Source: Colwellia marinimaniae | Lineage (GTDB): Bacteria > Pseudomonadota > Gammaproteobacteria > Enterobacterales > Alteromonadaceae | Assembly: GCF_002207865.1 (NCBI RefSeq) | Contig: NZ_BDQM01000008.1 | Span: 1 to 64,000 of the forward strand | Length of the DNA stretch: 64,000 nt | Direction: 5' to 3' | Translations under genes and position numbers: made by a program | Notes under the pieces: generated by a model | What the model saw: only the letters and a program-made list of their open reading frames with translations | What the model was told of the DNA's origin: nothing | Databases searched by the model: none | Shown here: piece by piece, positions 35,088 to 44,859 of the stretch | How positions within the stretch are numbered: position 1 is the stretch's first letter | Layout: every line of letters begins with the position of its first letter

Positions 35088-36212
35088 TTAGCCACCAGTA
35101 CCACCAGTTGCACCTGTAGGAACAATGATGTCACCTAGGTCAATTTCAATTGGAGGAACAATAGCAGGGATAATTACTTTCTCAATAACAATGTCTATGT
35201 CATCATTATTATCAATATCTGTCTGAACTGCATCTTGGATAAGCGTAGCTTCGTCAGATATTGCTGTTTGAGCAGGAGCTAGTACTGCTAGAGCAGCTAC
35301 TGCATCTGGTTCGGCTAAGGCAATAGCGATATCAGTACCTTCAGCAAGAGCATCCACTAAAGTTGTTGAAACAACAGCAACTGTTTGTACGTAGTTGTTA
35401 ATAGTTGCGCTAATAGTACTACCTGTTGTGTCTAAAACAGCAAGTGCCGCATTAAACGAGGTTAACTGAGTGGTAACATCTACATTGTCGCCAGCTGCAG
35501 CTGCCGCATCTGCGAAAGCTTGAGTGTCGGTAGAGTCAACAATTTTAATATCATAAATATTAGTTGATGATAAATCTATGCCCAATATTTCACCCACTAT
35601 TAAAGAGGCATTTTTTTGCAAGGCCACAACACCTTCAAAAGAAAGGTTATCAATGTCTAAGTTTGTATTTATCGCTAATTGAGAGAATACCGCATCGGTA
35701 GCCATTGTGGTAAAGGTGTTTGCATCAGCGTCAATGGCAATACTTTCTCCATCTGCATCAACTGCAGCGAAAGTAAGGGTACTCACTGATATACCGGCAA
35801 TTTCTTCATTTGGAATGTTTTCACCACGAAGCGTACCATCAGCACACATTACGGCAGCGTCACAGCGCATTACCGTGTCATCATCAGCGGTAATATTAAC
35901 CACTAGTGCACCTACAATAGCTTCACCACTGGCGTCTACTACAGTCGCCGTGTAATCACCATTTTCATCTGTTTGTACATCTGCAGGTTCTGTAGTAAGT
36001 GGTGTTGCCAAAGCGATATCGCTTGCTCTGTATATTTGAACTTTAGCGCCAATTAATGCACCTTTAACTGCAGCACCAGAAATATCCAATGTTGCTGGAA
36101 CAACTGGGACAGGTGGTGGTTCAATCACAGGGGCATCTTTTTTATCATTGTGACAAGCGGTTAAAGCCAAAGCTATACTTGCAGCAAGTGTTAAGTGAAC
36201 TATTTTTTTCAT
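35088..36212 (-). CDS. Secreted lipoprotein with a carboxypeptidase-regulatory-like domain
   Basis: A 374-residue protein with a lipoprotein signal peptide; the lipobox 'LTAC' places the lipidated cysteine at about residue 20. A proline-rich linker ('PVIEPPPVPVVPA') follows. Residues about 42-110 ('ISGAAVKGALIGAKVQIYRA' ... 'TDENGDYTATV') look like an immunoglobulin-like CarboxypepD_reg-type beta-sandwich. The rest is alanine- and aspartate-rich, acidic and low complexity, ending 'PTGATGGTGG'. It faces away from ugd and precedes the YjbH-like gene on the - strand, so an outer-membrane role in polysaccharide export or attachment is inferred. No enzyme motif is visible. Confidence 0.7.
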   Translation of the reverse strand: MKKIVHLTLAASIALALTACHNDKKDAPVIEPPPVPVVPATLDISGAAVKGALIGAKVQIYRASDIALATPLTTEPADVQTDENGDYTATVVDASGEAIVGALVVNITADDDTVMRCDAAVMCADGTLRGENIPNEEIAGISVSTLTFAAVDADGESIAIDADANTFTTMATDAVFSQLAINTNLDIDNLSFEGVVALQKNASLIVGEILGIDLSSTNIYDIKIVDSTDTQAFADAAAAAGDNVDVTTQLTSFNAALAVLDTTGSTISATINNYVQTVAVVSTTLVDALAEGTDIAIALAEPDAVAALAVLAPAQTAISDEATLIQDAVQTDIDNNDDIDIVIEKVIIPAIVPPIEIDLGDIIVPTGATGGTGG

Positions 36213-36925
36213 TCTTAATTACCTTATATATTAACAGAGGGTATAGAAATTATTAAGAATTCCTACTGACTCATGGATAAATGAATTTTTGTATCAAGAT
36301 GATACCGAGTTGTAATCACTAACACAATGGTTAAGCTTTAAACTTTAGTCATTAATAATCATAATTTTATCTTTTTTTACATTAAATGCGGAGTTAGATA
36401 CGTGGATGGTCGTGGCTGGTTATCATGTGTGGATTTTAAAGGTTAGTTGGCTGTAGAACTTTTGTCAATATTGTATCTTTGTTCAATGTTATTATTTATA
36501 AGGGACATCTTCAGTATGAAAAACTGTAATTTCTATCGTTGCGCTGGAAAGCCGAATGTTTCTTGCTATTAACGCTATGCCAAAAAAGATGCCGCTAATT
36601 GTAGATAGCTGTTGTACATGAGCTTACGCTAAGGATGTTATTAAAGATGCATCAATTACTCGTCTGGGTATATTGTGATTTTTATAAAATACCTTTATTT
36701 TAGATGAAATATATTTATAAACATTTTAAACTAGCAATCATTGTAAATCCCTTATTTAAAATAAAGGATTAATATGTCACCGCTATTACAGGTCTTGCGC
36801 AAGTAAATGATTTTACTTAGACATTAAGACATTATTTTAAATATATACTTCAAACTGTTACCGGCGCAGGTAGCGGTGATAGAGTTACCAAAGACTAATT
36901 AGAAACGGAAACAGAGACGGAATTT
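36213..36925. other. 713-bp divergent region between the lipoprotein gene and ugd
   Basis: It should hold the - strand promoter for the lipoprotein and the + strand promoter for ugd. It is AT-rich with no convincing gene. Short conserved-looking peptide frames ('VTAITGLAQVNDFT' near 36775 and 'TVTGAGSGDRVTKD' near 36855) could be decayed coding sequence. 'ggcgcaggtagcggtg' (36863-36878) resembles, imperfectly, the ops/JUMPstart core of polysaccharide operons. Confidence 0.4.
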
Positions 36926-38092
36926 ATGAAAATTGCTATTGCAGGTACAGGTTACGTAGGTTTATCAAATGCTATGTTGTTAGCGCAACACAATGAAGTT
37001 GTAGCCGTTGATATTATTGCTGAAAAAATTGAAATGTTAAATCGTAGAGAGTCACCCATTGTTGATGTTGAAATATCAGAATTTCTTTTAAATCGGGAAC
37101 TGAATTTTACTGCAACGCTAGATAAAGAGTTGGCGTATGCCGGTGCTGACTATGTCATTATCGCCACGCCAACTGATTATGACCCTGAAACCAATTACTT
37201 TAATACCTCATCGGTTGAATCCGTTATTAAAGATGTGATGGCGATTAACCCATCTGCGGTTATGGTGATTAAATCAACCGTACCTGTTGGTTATACTCAT
37301 CGTATTAGGGAAGAGTTAGGTTGTGATGGCTTGATGTTCTCGCCAGAGTTCTTACGAGAAGGTAGTGCACTTTATGATAATTTACATCCCTCGCGCATAA
37401 TAATTGGTGAGCAGTCAGAGCGTGCCCGCATATTTGCCGGCTTACTGGTACAAGGGGCAGTAAAAGAAGATATTGAGGTTTTATTTGTTCGCTCAACTGA
37501 AGCCGAAGCGGTTAAATTGTTTTCTAATACCTATCTTGCCATGCGTGTCGCCTTCTTTAATGAATTAGACTCTTATGCGGAAGTGCATGGTTTAGATTCT
37601 CGACATATTATTGAAGGTGTAAGTTTAGACCCTCGTATAGGCTCTCATTACAATAACCCCTCTTTTGGTTATGGCGGTTATTGCTTACCGAAAGATACCA
37701 AGCAACTTAGAGCTAATTATAAAGACGTGCCTAATAATATTATTAGCGCTATTGTTGATGCTAATAGTACCCGTAAAGATTTTATTGCCGATTCTATTAT
37801 CGCTAAAAATCCTAAAATAGTGGGTATTTATCGTTTAATTATGAAAACGGGCTCTGATAATTTCAGAGCATCAAGTATTCAAGGTATTATGAAACGTATT
37901 AAAGCCAAAGGCATTGAGGTTGTTGTTTTTGAACCTGTACTTAAAGACGATGAATTTTACCATTCTAAAGTGGTTAAAGATTTAGCTGAATTTAAAGCCA
38001 TGTCGGATGTAATTGTCTCTAACCGTATGGTTGACGAATTATTAGATGTCGTTGATAAAGTTTATACTCGAGACTTGTTTGGTAGTGATTAA
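36926..38092 (+). CDS. ugd: UDP-glucose 6-dehydrogenase
   Basis: A 388-residue protein of the short Ugd class. It oxidises UDP-glucose to UDP-glucuronate with two NAD+. Rossmann '[17 protein letters not shown]' lies at the N-terminus, '[20 protein letters not shown]' and '[11 protein letters not shown]' follow, then '[20 protein letters not shown]' (substrate-binding). The catalytic cysteine is C253 in '[14 protein letters not shown]'. The C-terminal UDP-binding domain is present. With galU upstream in the pathway and the epimerase at 38697 downstream, it gives UDP-GlcA and UDP-GalA for the acidic glycan. The nearest gene on its left is divergent, so it begins a new transcription unit. Confidence 0.96.
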   Translation: MKIAIAGTGYVGLSNAMLLAQHNEVVAVDIIAEKIEMLNRRESPIVDVEISEFLLNRELNFTATLDKELAYAGADYVIIATPTDYDPETNYFNTSSVESVIKDVMAINPSAVMVIKSTVPVGYTHRIREELGCDGLMFSPEFLREGSALYDNLHPSRIIIGEQSERARIFAGLLVQGAVKEDIEVLFVRSTEAEAVKLFSNTYLAMRVAFFNELDSYAEVHGLDSRHIIEGVSLDPRIGSHYNNPSFGYGGYCLPKDTKQLRANYKDVPNNIISAIVDANSTRKDFIADSIIAKNPKIVGIYRLIMKTGSDNFRASSIQGIMKRIKAKGIEVVVFEPVLKDDEFYHSKVVKDLAEFKAMSDVIVSNRMVDELLDVVDKVYTRDLFGSD

Positions 38093-38696
38093 GCCGGGCA
38101 TATGTAGGCGGGATTTTAATTACCGTGTACGGGGTTATCGGGCGTATGTAGGCGGGATTTTAATCGCCGCGTACGGGGTTAGCGGGTATATGTAGGCGGG
38201 ATTTTAATCGCGCTTTTATGTAGGGCTTTCAATCGTACATTTTGTAGGTGCGAACAGGTATTAGCGCGAACAAGTTCCCATTATTCTTGAAATAGCGCGA
38301 ACAAGTTCCCGCCTACAGGTTACGGGTGTATGTAGGCGGAATTTCAATCGCCGTGTACGGGTTATCGGGTGTATGTAGGCGGGTTATAAATTACCGCGTA
38401 CGGGGTTATCGGGTATATGTAGGCGGGATTTTAATCACGCTTTTATGTATGGCTTTTAATCGTACATTTTGTAGGTGCGAACAGGTATTAGCGCGAACAA
38501 GTTCCCATTATTCTTGAAATAGCGCGAACAAGTTCCCGCCTACAGGTTACGGGTGTATGTAGGCGGAATTTCAATCGCCGTGTACGGGTTATCGGGTGTA
38601 TGTAGGCGGGTTATAAATTACCGCGTACGGGGTTATCGGGTATATGTAGGCGGGATTTTAATCGCGCGTGAATGATTTTAGTAAAAGGTAAGAGAA
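38093..38696. repeat. REP cluster with a 227-bp tandem duplication
   Basis: A 604-bp gap between ugd and the epimerase made almost entirely of GTAG-type REP sequences in both orientations ('gtaggcgggattttaatcgc', 'gcgcgaacaagttcccgcc'). The marker 'tgtaggtgcgaacaggt' occurs at 38243 and 38470, so a 227-bp block is tandemly duplicated with few differences. Short frames through it are not genes. The hairpins may stabilise or shorten the ugd transcript; this is inference. Confidence 0.92.
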
Positions 38697-39713
38697 ATGA
38701 AATATTTAGTTACCGGCGCGGCCGGTTTTATTGGCCATTTTGTTGCACAACGTTTATGTGAACAAGGCCATAGTGTTGTTGGGCTTGACAATTTAAACGA
38801 TTATTACGAAGTCAGTTTAAAGCATGCTCGTTTAGCCAATTTAGATAAATTTGTCGAGTCTGGTTTATTTACGTTTGTTAAAATGGATTTAGCCGATAGA
38901 GCAGGTATTGCAACACTGTTTAGTGATGAAAAATTTGACCGTGTTATTCATTTAGCCGCACAGGCGGGTGTACGTTACTCTATCGAAAATCCAATGGCGT
39001 ATGCAGATAGTAACTTGATTGGGCACTTAACTATTTTAGAAGGCTGTCGGCATAATAATGTCCAGCATTTAATTTATGCATCATCTTCTTCTGTGTATGG
39101 TTTAAATTCAAAAGTTCCTTTTGCAACCTCGGATACGGTTGACCACCCGGTGTCACTTTATGCGGCGACTAAAAAGTCTAATGAATTAATGGCTCATAGC
39201 TATTCGCATTTATATAATATACCCACCACAGGTTTGCGATTTTTCACTGTTTATGGCTCATGGGGTCGCCCTGATATGGCTCCTTACATTTTCACTAAAA
39301 AAATATTGAATGGCGATACCATCGACATTAATAATAATGGTGATATGTGGCGTGACTTTACTCATGTAAATGATATTGTTGAAGGCGTTATTCGTATTGC
39401 CGATGTAATTCCACAGCGTAATGATAAATGGAAAGTTGAGAGTGGTAGCCCTGCTACTAGTTCAGCACCCTATTCAATATATAATATTGGTCACGGCTCA
39501 CCGATTAGATTAATGGACTTTGTTAAAGCTATTGAAGATGAATTAGGCATTGAAGCGAAGAAAAATTTCCGTGAAATGCAGGCTGGGGATGTCTATCAAA
39601 CCTATGCTGATACTCAAGACTTGTTTAAGGTGACAAATTATACCCCTAAGATCACAGTAAAAGAGGGTGTTGCTGAGTTTGTCACTTGGTTTAAAGATTT
39701 TTATAAAATATAA
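38697..39713 (+). CDS. UDP-glucuronate 4-epimerase (NAD-dependent epimerase family)
   Basis: A 338-residue extended short-chain dehydrogenase. '[18 protein letters not shown]' is the NAD-binding motif, '[16 protein letters not shown]' the hallmark of UDP-GlcA 4-epimerases (which share it with GalE-like uronate epimerases), and the catalytic set is '[11 protein letters not shown]' with Y and K in '[18 protein letters not shown]'. '[15 protein letters not shown]' and '[14 protein letters not shown]' are also typical. It converts UDP-GlcA from Ugd to UDP-GalA. It lies 22 bp before galU's start, so the two are co-transcribed. Confidence 0.92.
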   Translation: MKYLVTGAAGFIGHFVAQRLCEQGHSVVGLDNLNDYYEVSLKHARLANLDKFVESGLFTFVKMDLADRAGIATLFSDEKFDRVIHLAAQAGVRYSIENPMAYADSNLIGHLTILEGCRHNNVQHLIYASSSSVYGLNSKVPFATSDTVDHPVSLYAATKKSNELMAHSYSHLYNIPTTGLRFFTVYGSWGRPDMAPYIFTKKILNGDTIDINNNGDMWRDFTHVNDIVEGVIRIADVIPQRNDKWKVESGSPATSSAPYSIYNIGHGSPIRLMDFVKAIEDELGIEAKKNFREMQAGDVYQTYADTQDLFKVTNYTPKITVKEGVAEFVTWFKDFYKI

Positions 39714-39735
39714 CAGACAGAGGAAGTTGAATAAC

Positions 39736-40617
39736 ATGAAAGCTGTAATACCTGTCGCAGGTTTAGGTACACGTATGCTACCTGCTACTAAAGCGATACC
39801 AAAAGAAATGTTGCCAATTGTTGATAAACCAATGATTCAATACATAGTGAATGAATGTGTTGCTGCTGGCATTAAAGAAATCGTTTTAGTGACGCACTCT
39901 TCTAAAAATGCCATTGAGAATCACTTTGATAAATCTTTCGAACTTGAAACTACCCTAGAAAATCGGGTGAAACGTCAGTTACTCGAAGAAATTCAGGCTA
40001 TATGCCCTAAGGGCGTTACTATTATGCATGTACGTCAAGGTGAAGCAAAAGGCCTAGGTCATGCGGTGTTAAAAGCGCGTCCAATCATTGGTGACTCACC
40101 CTTTGTTGTGGTGTTACCTGATGTTATTTTAGATGATGCTACCAGTGATTTAAAAACTGAAAATTTAGCAGCAATGTTAGCTCGCTTTAATGAAGTTGGC
40201 CATAGCCAAATTATGGTTGAACCCGTTCCTATGGCAATGGTGAGTAATTATGGGGTAGCGGATTGTGAAGGTCACCAACTTGCTCCAGGTGAATCAAAAT
40301 CGATGACTGCCATAGTGGAGAAGCCGCCTGTAGATGAAGCGCCTTCTAACTTAGCCGTTGTTGGGCGATATGTTCTATCAGAGAAAATTTGGGACTTGTT
40401 AGAATTTACTCCACCTGGTGCTGGCGATGAAATTCAACTGACCGATGCAATTGCTATGTTAATGAAACTTGAAACCGTAGAAGCGTTTCATATGACGGGT
40501 AAATCACACGATTGTGGTTCTAAGCTTGGTTATATGAAAGCGAATGTTGAATATGGTTTACGTCACCCTGAGTTAGGCGATGATTTTAGGGCTTATTTGT
40601 CTGAATTGATGGCATAA
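39736..40617 (+). CDS. galU: UTP-glucose-1-phosphate uridylyltransferase
   Basis: A 293-residue protein from ATG 39736 ('cagaggaagttgaataac' upstream). An extension to 39667 would overlap the epimerase gene and is not supported. It makes UDP-glucose from UTP and glucose-1-P. '[20 protein letters not shown]' is the nucleotide-binding signature, '[19 protein letters not shown]' follows, and '[11 protein letters not shown]' holds the metal-binding aspartate. '[20 protein letters not shown]' is the typical C-terminal segment. The product feeds Ugd and probably the WcaJ-type enzyme. Confidence 0.97.
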   Translation: MKAVIPVAGLGTRMLPATKAIPKEMLPIVDKPMIQYIVNECVAAGIKEIVLVTHSSKNAIENHFDKSFELETTLENRVKRQLLEEIQAICPKGVTIMHVRQGEAKGLGHAVLKARPIIGDSPFVVVLPDVILDDATSDLKTENLAAMLARFNEVGHSQIMVEPVPMAMVSNYGVADCEGHQLAPGESKSMTAIVEKPPVDEAPSNLAVVGRYVLSEKIWDLLEFTPPGAGDEIQLTDAIAMLMKLETVEAFHMTGKSHDCGSKLGYMKANVEYGLRHPELGDDFRAYLSELMA

Positions 40618-40633
40618 AAACGACTGATTTCTT

Positions 40634-40675
40634 ACACCAGAGCCTGGGTTTTATTTCAGTATCTGGTGTTTGTGT
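40634..40675 (+). terminator. Hairpin after galU
   Basis: ACACCAGA (40634-40641) and TCTGGTGT (40662-40669) are perfect inverted arms with a 20-nt loop, followed by 'ttgtgtttgct'. The loop is long and the T-run broken, so termination is likely but weak. Confidence 0.5.
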
Positions 40676-40842
40676 TTGCTGCTTTAAACTCGCTCAGAAT
40701 GACGGCGTTTGGTTCAGGGAAGTAGTGGCTTGTTCAAGGTGACTGTTATTAGTGGTATCACAAGATAAGTAGCTCTTTACAGTTTGATTATATCTACAAG
40801 GTTTAACTCCTTAATAAATAATAAATAATAAATAATAAAAAT

Positions 40843-42465
40843 ATGGATATTTCTTCTTTATCGCAATTATCAAAAGTTGCACAATCTCGCTCAATTATTT
40901 CTTTATTCTCTGGTGATGCGGACCGCGTTGAAAATTATTCTATCAGTACTTCAGGTCTTTACCTCGATTTCTCTAAACAAAATATTACTAACGAAGAGCT
41001 AAATCAACTTTTTGAGTTAGCTACAACGTCGAAATTAGCAGATAAAATTAAAGCACAGTTCTCTGGTGAAATGATTAACAACACCGAAAATCGCGCAGTA
41101 CTTCATACCGTTCTTCGCTCTCCTAATGAAATAAAACGGAAAATACTCGGTGCTAACGCTGACGAAGTTATTGCCACTGAGCAGCACATGCATGAGATTG
41201 TTGATGACATTAGCTCTGGGGCATTATTATCCGCCTCAGGTGAAAAGTTCACCGATATTATTGCCATTGGTATTGGTGGCTCTTATTACGGCATTAAAGT
41301 GGCGCTTTCTGCGTTAACACCTTTCCATATTACGGGTTTGAATGCCCATGTTATCGCCAATGTTGATGGTGCAGCCGTTGAAGAAAAGTTAACTAAGCTC
41401 AACGCGGCTACTACGCTTGTTGTTGTTATTTCTAAAACATTTACTACTCAAGAAACCCTGCTCAATGCACTCGCCGTTAAAAACTGGATGCTTAAGAATT
41501 CTGCGGACGCTAGTATTATTGAAAAGCAATGGTTTGCCGTTAGTACTAATATTGTTAAAGCTACTGAGTTTGGTCTTTTAAAGAGAAATATTTTACCTAT
41601 GTGGGATTGGGTAGGTGGACGCTTTTCTCTTTGGTCTGCTGTAGCGTTACCGCTGGCATTAGTTATAGGGAATGAAAATTTCAAAAAACTCAAGCAAGGT
41701 GCTTATGAGATGGATCAGCATTTTCAAAACGCACCCTTTGAGCAGAATATGCCCGTGTTGATGGCATTGCTAGGTATTTGGAATCGTAATGCCTTGCAGT
41801 ACTCAAACTTAGCTATTTTACCCTATGACCATTCTTTACGGGCTTTACCCGGTTACTTACAACAAACAGATATGGAGAGTAATGGTAAATCTGTGTCAAA
41901 TTCAGGCGAAAAGCTCGCTTGGAAAACTGCGCCGATAGTTTTTGGTCAGGAAGGTACAAACGCACAACATGCATTTATGCAATTGATGCATCAAAGTGAT
42001 GAAATTATTCCTACTGATTTTATTGTTTGTTTGAAAGGGACTAGTGACTTACCAGCACATCATCAAATACTTGTTGCTAATTGTTTTGCACAAAGTGAAG
42101 CGTTGATGCGCGGTAAAACAATAACCGAAGTTGAAGATGAACTTGCCGCAGCTGGTGTTACGAGTGAAGAAATTTCTCGCCTTGCTGCTCATAAAACAAT
42201 GAAAGGTAACACGCCAAGTAATACCTTATTACTTGGCGAAATGTCCCCTGAAAACTTAGGCGGGTTACTTGCGCTTTATGAACATAAAATTTTTGTGCAA
42301 GGTGTTATTTGGCAGTTGAATTCTTTTGATCAATGGGGCGTTGAATTAGGAAAGCAACTAGGGAACATTATTTTGTCAGCGATGAATGGTGGAGACACAT
42401 CGATGCTGTCTGCCTCAAGCCAAAACTTAATAAAACGTTTTAATCTTTCCCTTAATAAATCATAA
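40843..42465 (+). CDS. pgi: Glucose-6-phosphate isomerase
   Basis: A 540-residue enzyme, near the usual 549. It interconverts glucose-6-P and fructose-6-P and links central metabolism to sugar-nucleotide supply. 'DIIAIGIGGSYYGIKVALSA' binds phosphate, 'VVVISKTFTTQETLLNAL' is the sugar-phosphate loop, 'DWVGGRFSLWSAVALPLAL' the family signature, and 'GQEGTNAQHAFMQLMHQ' contains the catalytic region (E and H). A run of 'aataataaat' microsatellite directly precedes its ATG and no strong Shine-Dalgarno is visible. Its 3' side is REP sequence. Location beside galU is common in capsule loci. Confidence 0.95.
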   Translation: MDISSLSQLSKVAQSRSIISLFSGDADRVENYSISTSGLYLDFSKQNITNEELNQLFELATTSKLADKIKAQFSGEMINNTENRAVLHTVLRSPNEIKRKILGANADEVIATEQHMHEIVDDISSGALLSASGEKFTDIIAIGIGGSYYGIKVALSALTPFHITGLNAHVIANVDGAAVEEKLTKLNAATTLVVVISKTFTTQETLLNALAVKNWMLKNSADASIIEKQWFAVSTNIVKATEFGLLKRNILPMWDWVGGRFSLWSAVALPLALVIGNENFKKLKQGAYEMDQHFQNAPFEQNMPVLMALLGIWNRNALQYSNLAILPYDHSLRALPGYLQQTDMESNGKSVSNSGEKLAWKTAPIVFGQEGTNAQHAFMQLMHQSDEIIPTDFIVCLKGTSDLPAHHQILVANCFAQSEALMRGKTITEVEDELAAAGVTSEEISRLAAHKTMKGNTPSNTLLLGEMSPENLGGLLALYEHKIFVQGVIWQLNSFDQWGVELGKQLGNIILSAMNGGDTSMLSASSQNLIKRFNLSLNKS

Positions 42466-42816
42466 GCATTGAACTAAGTACAAGGTTGGCGATAGTTGAT
42501 CGCATCATGCTGTTATTGAAATAGCGGAGTAGGTAACTCCCCAGCGCGAACAAGTTCCCGCCTACGGGTTTAAATTACCGCGTACGGGTTACGGGTATAT
42601 GTAGCCTACGGTTTCAAATTACCGCTTACGGGGCATTTGTAGGCGGGATTTCAATCGCGCATTTTTGAAGGCGTGTACAGGTTTCTATTATTCTTTAAAT
42701 CGCGAACAAGTACCCAGCGCGAATAAATTCTCGCGTACGGGTTACGGGTATATGTAGACGGGATTTCAATCGCGCATTTTTGAAATCGCGCATGATTGTA
42801 CGGGGATATCTCCATT
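42466..42816. repeat. REP cluster downstream of pgi (right flank of rayT)
   Basis: From about 42530 to 42800 there are several GTAG-type REP copies in both orientations ('gcgcgaacaagttcccgcc' at 42544 and 'gtaggcgggatttcaatcgc' at 42641) and decayed forms ('gtagacgggatttcaatcgc'). There is no gene. It faces the 3' end of the transposase gene at 42817-43272. Confidence 0.88.
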
Positions 42817-43272
42817 TTATTTTAAATAAATACAATCCCAGAAGGCATAATCACTAATATTGTCAACCAAGCCTGCTCTTAAGGGGTTGGCAACAATATA
42901 CCTTGCTTGACTAATTAGATCATCTTCACTCTTTATATGATGTTCGTAATAATCAGCTTGCCATACTTTACCTTGTTTGTTTTTTTGTATGTTGATCGCT
43001 TGCGCACTTCGTCCTTTCATACGTTTAATTACTTCTGCTAGAGAATGTTTTTCTAATAATTGAAACTGCCAATGTAGGTGATCTGGCATTAGTGTATAGC
43101 AGATAGTTTTGATAGCCTGCTCATCTTCGAGTTTTAATAGTTGAAGAATAACTAGTTGTGCGCTTGCTAGCTCAGTGAAAAGGCATTCTCTATTGTTGGT
43201 TATACACGTTATAACGTAATAATGAAAAGGCTGAGATATTCTGCCTTTTCGTAAAAGATGAGAGCGACGCAT
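42817..43272 (-). mobile_element. rayT: REP-associated tyrosine transposase (RAYT)
   Basis: A 151-residue Y1 HUH transposase, typical RAYT length. 'GRISQPFHYYVITCITNNRE' begins the domain. 'TLMPDHLHWQFQLLE' supplies the HxH metal site, 'VIKRMKGRSAQAINI' the basic helix, and 'VWQADYYEHHIKSEDDL' plus 'ARYIVANPLRAGLV' the region with the catalytic tyrosine. The reading frame is intact. GTAG-headed REPs lie on both sides, the usual RAYT/REP arrangement, so it is the best candidate for having spread these REPs in the window. RAYTs usually act in trans on REPs. Confidence 0.9.
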
Positions 43273-43635
43273 AATAATTCCATTTATTTAATCGTTGTAT
43301 AAGTTTAGTTCATTGGGATTTTTATGTAGGCGGGATTTCAATCGCGCTTTTTGTAGGATTTAAATCGCGCTTTTTGTAGGGATTTAAATCGTGTATTTTT
43401 GAAATCGCGAACAGGTATTGGCGCGAACAAGTTCCCGCTTACAGGTTACGGGTGTATGTAGGCGGGATTTCAATCGCGCTTTTTAGAAAGTGTGAATGAG
43501 TTCAACGTGAACTGATACAGCGTGAATAAGTTCAAGTGCTGCGCGAATAAATTCCTAAGAGATGCGCGAATAAATTCCCGCCTACAGGTTTAAATTACCG
43601 CGTACGGGTTATGGGTTCAAATTACCGCCTACAGA
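43273..43635. repeat. REP cluster on the left side of rayT
   Basis: 363 bp. REP copies include 'gtaggcgggatttcaatcgc' at about 43325 and 43456, 'gcgcgaacaagttcccgc' near 43421, and 'gcgcgaataaattcccgcc' near 43565. The first 45 bp hold the transposase gene leader. The last copies end close to the 3' end of the glycine-zipper gene, which is on the - strand. No coding sequence. Confidence 0.88.
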
Positions 43636-44118
43636 TTAAAACTGTTTATCTATTCTGACATTGCCGTTGGCAAGGTAAATCATTCTTACCGCATCTTGCT
43701 GATGAAAGACCATCTGTTGATCATAGTCTTGAATCACCATAAATTGCTGGCAGTGTTGCTCGGCACAATCAAGCTCTATCATTAATTCTACTAGGTGGAT
43801 AACTACCGTTTTATCTTGGCTACGATTGTTGGCAATAGAGCCACCAATAACCGCGCCTAGTACCGTGGCTATATCACGGCCACTACCACTACCAAATTGA
43901 TTACCAATGGCGCCGCCAAGCAATGCGCCACCAAAGGTTTTCCAACCGCTATTTTTATCTTGTAACAACTCTTGCTGACTAATATTTCTAGTCGAGATTA
44001 CCGTACCAAAAAGTACTTTTTCAACCGGTACGGCTTTGTTTCTGTCATAGTCAGCGTAACTTGACGGACTAAAGCAGAACATCAATAGGGTTAAACTTGT
44101 TAATAATAGCGATTTCAT
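43636..44118 (-). CDS. Glycine-zipper envelope protein
   Basis: A 160-residue protein. Signal peptide 'MKSLLLTSLTLLMFCFSPSSYA', cleavage about residue 22; there is no lipobox cysteine at the usual place. Residues about 60-95 are a glycine-zipper 2TM domain ('FGGALLGGAIGNQF' ... 'VLGAVIGGSIANN'), the SlyB/RcsF-type outer-membrane motif. The C-terminal half is a small beta-rich domain with two cysteines (in 'ELDCAEQHCQQF'), perhaps disulfide linked. It follows lpoB by 31 bp on the same strand and is probably co-transcribed with the three lipoprotein genes upstream. Confidence 0.8.
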   Translation of the reverse strand: MKSLLLTSLTLLMFCFSPSSYADYDRNKAVPVEKVLFGTVISTRNISQQELLQDKNSGWKTFGGALLGGAIGNQFGSGSGRDIATVLGAVIGGSIANNRSQDKTVVIHLVELMIELDCAEQHCQQFMVIQDYDQQMVFHQQDAVRMIYLANGNVRIDKQF

Positions 44119-44149
44119 CGTTTTTCCTTAGCTAGTGCTTTGTCGCTGC

Positions 44150-44752
44150 TTACCAGCTAACAAATTCTTTTTCTTTGGTTTTACGAATTTCTGTTTCATC
44201 AGCCCATTCTACTAGGCCACTTTCTAGATCCATTAACCGTAAGGTAAATTTGTAATAAACGTCTGATTGATCTTTATTAGACTTAACAATGCTGGCTAAG
44301 TTGCCATAAAGCATATATTGCGCGCCCACTTGTTTACCTAATTGCATGGCTTTATTGGTATCAACCATGCCACTGTTTTGTTGGAATTCTAGTTGTTTAC
44401 GGGCTGCGGCGACACGGTCCATATCAACAAAGCGAAATTTGCCTGAGCGTAGTAATTTAGTCGCAATAGAATCAGTGATTGATTCGGTATCGATGTGTTC
44501 ACTGGTTTTATTTTTGATACTTTCAACAAAAATAATAGGGCGAGAGTTTGCGGTTAAGGTGCCAACCACAGGGGATAGTAATAAGGAGTCTGTCATTTGA
44601 CTGGCAACTTTTTGTAAGTCGGTTGAGCCAAAACTTATATCCGTTGTTTCTACTGCGGTGGCATCGCCATAACGTACGACGGATTTATTGCTACAGCCGG
44701 CAACAAGAGTAAGTGTTAAGGCAACACTGGTGATCATAATAAGTTTTTTCAT
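44150..44752 (-). CDS. lpoB: Penicillin-binding protein activator LpoB
   Basis: A 200-residue outer-membrane lipoprotein. Lipobox 'LVAGC' with the lipidated cysteine at residue 20. The globular domain carries 'PIIFVESIKNKTSEHIDTES', 'LLRSGKFRFVDMDRVAAARK' and 'GAQYMLYGNLASIVK', typical of LpoB, which reaches through the peptidoglycan to stimulate PBP1B. The disordered linker after the lipobox is short compared with E. coli. Upstream on the - strand are ycfL-like and COG3014 genes, the order also known from other gammaproteobacteria. Confidence 0.92.
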   Translation of the reverse strand: MKKLIMITSVALTLTLVAGCSNKSVVRYGDATAVETTDISFGSTDLQKVASQMTDSLLLSPVVGTLTANSRPIIFVESIKNKTSEHIDTESITDSIATKLLRSGKFRFVDMDRVAAARKQLEFQQNSGMVDTNKAMQLGKQVGAQYMLYGNLASIVKSNKDQSDVYYKFTLRLMDLESGLVEWADETEIRKTKEKEFVSW

Positions 44753-44859
44753 TTGAATTTCCTTTTACATTGGTAATGTTAATTAGGTATTGCTAAAGCG
44801 TTTATATTGCCGTCATACCCTAGGTGTCTTGTCGGGTAGCCAGCTTTAAATGTTACGAA

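Noticed and set aside
38326-38517. 63-codon + strand frame after ugd
   Set aside because: It runs through duplicated REP sequence and encodes repeat translations only.
40812-40842. 'aataataaat' run before pgi considered as a phase-variable repeat
   Set aside because: The run is short and imperfect and lies in the leader, so there is no clear switching mechanism.
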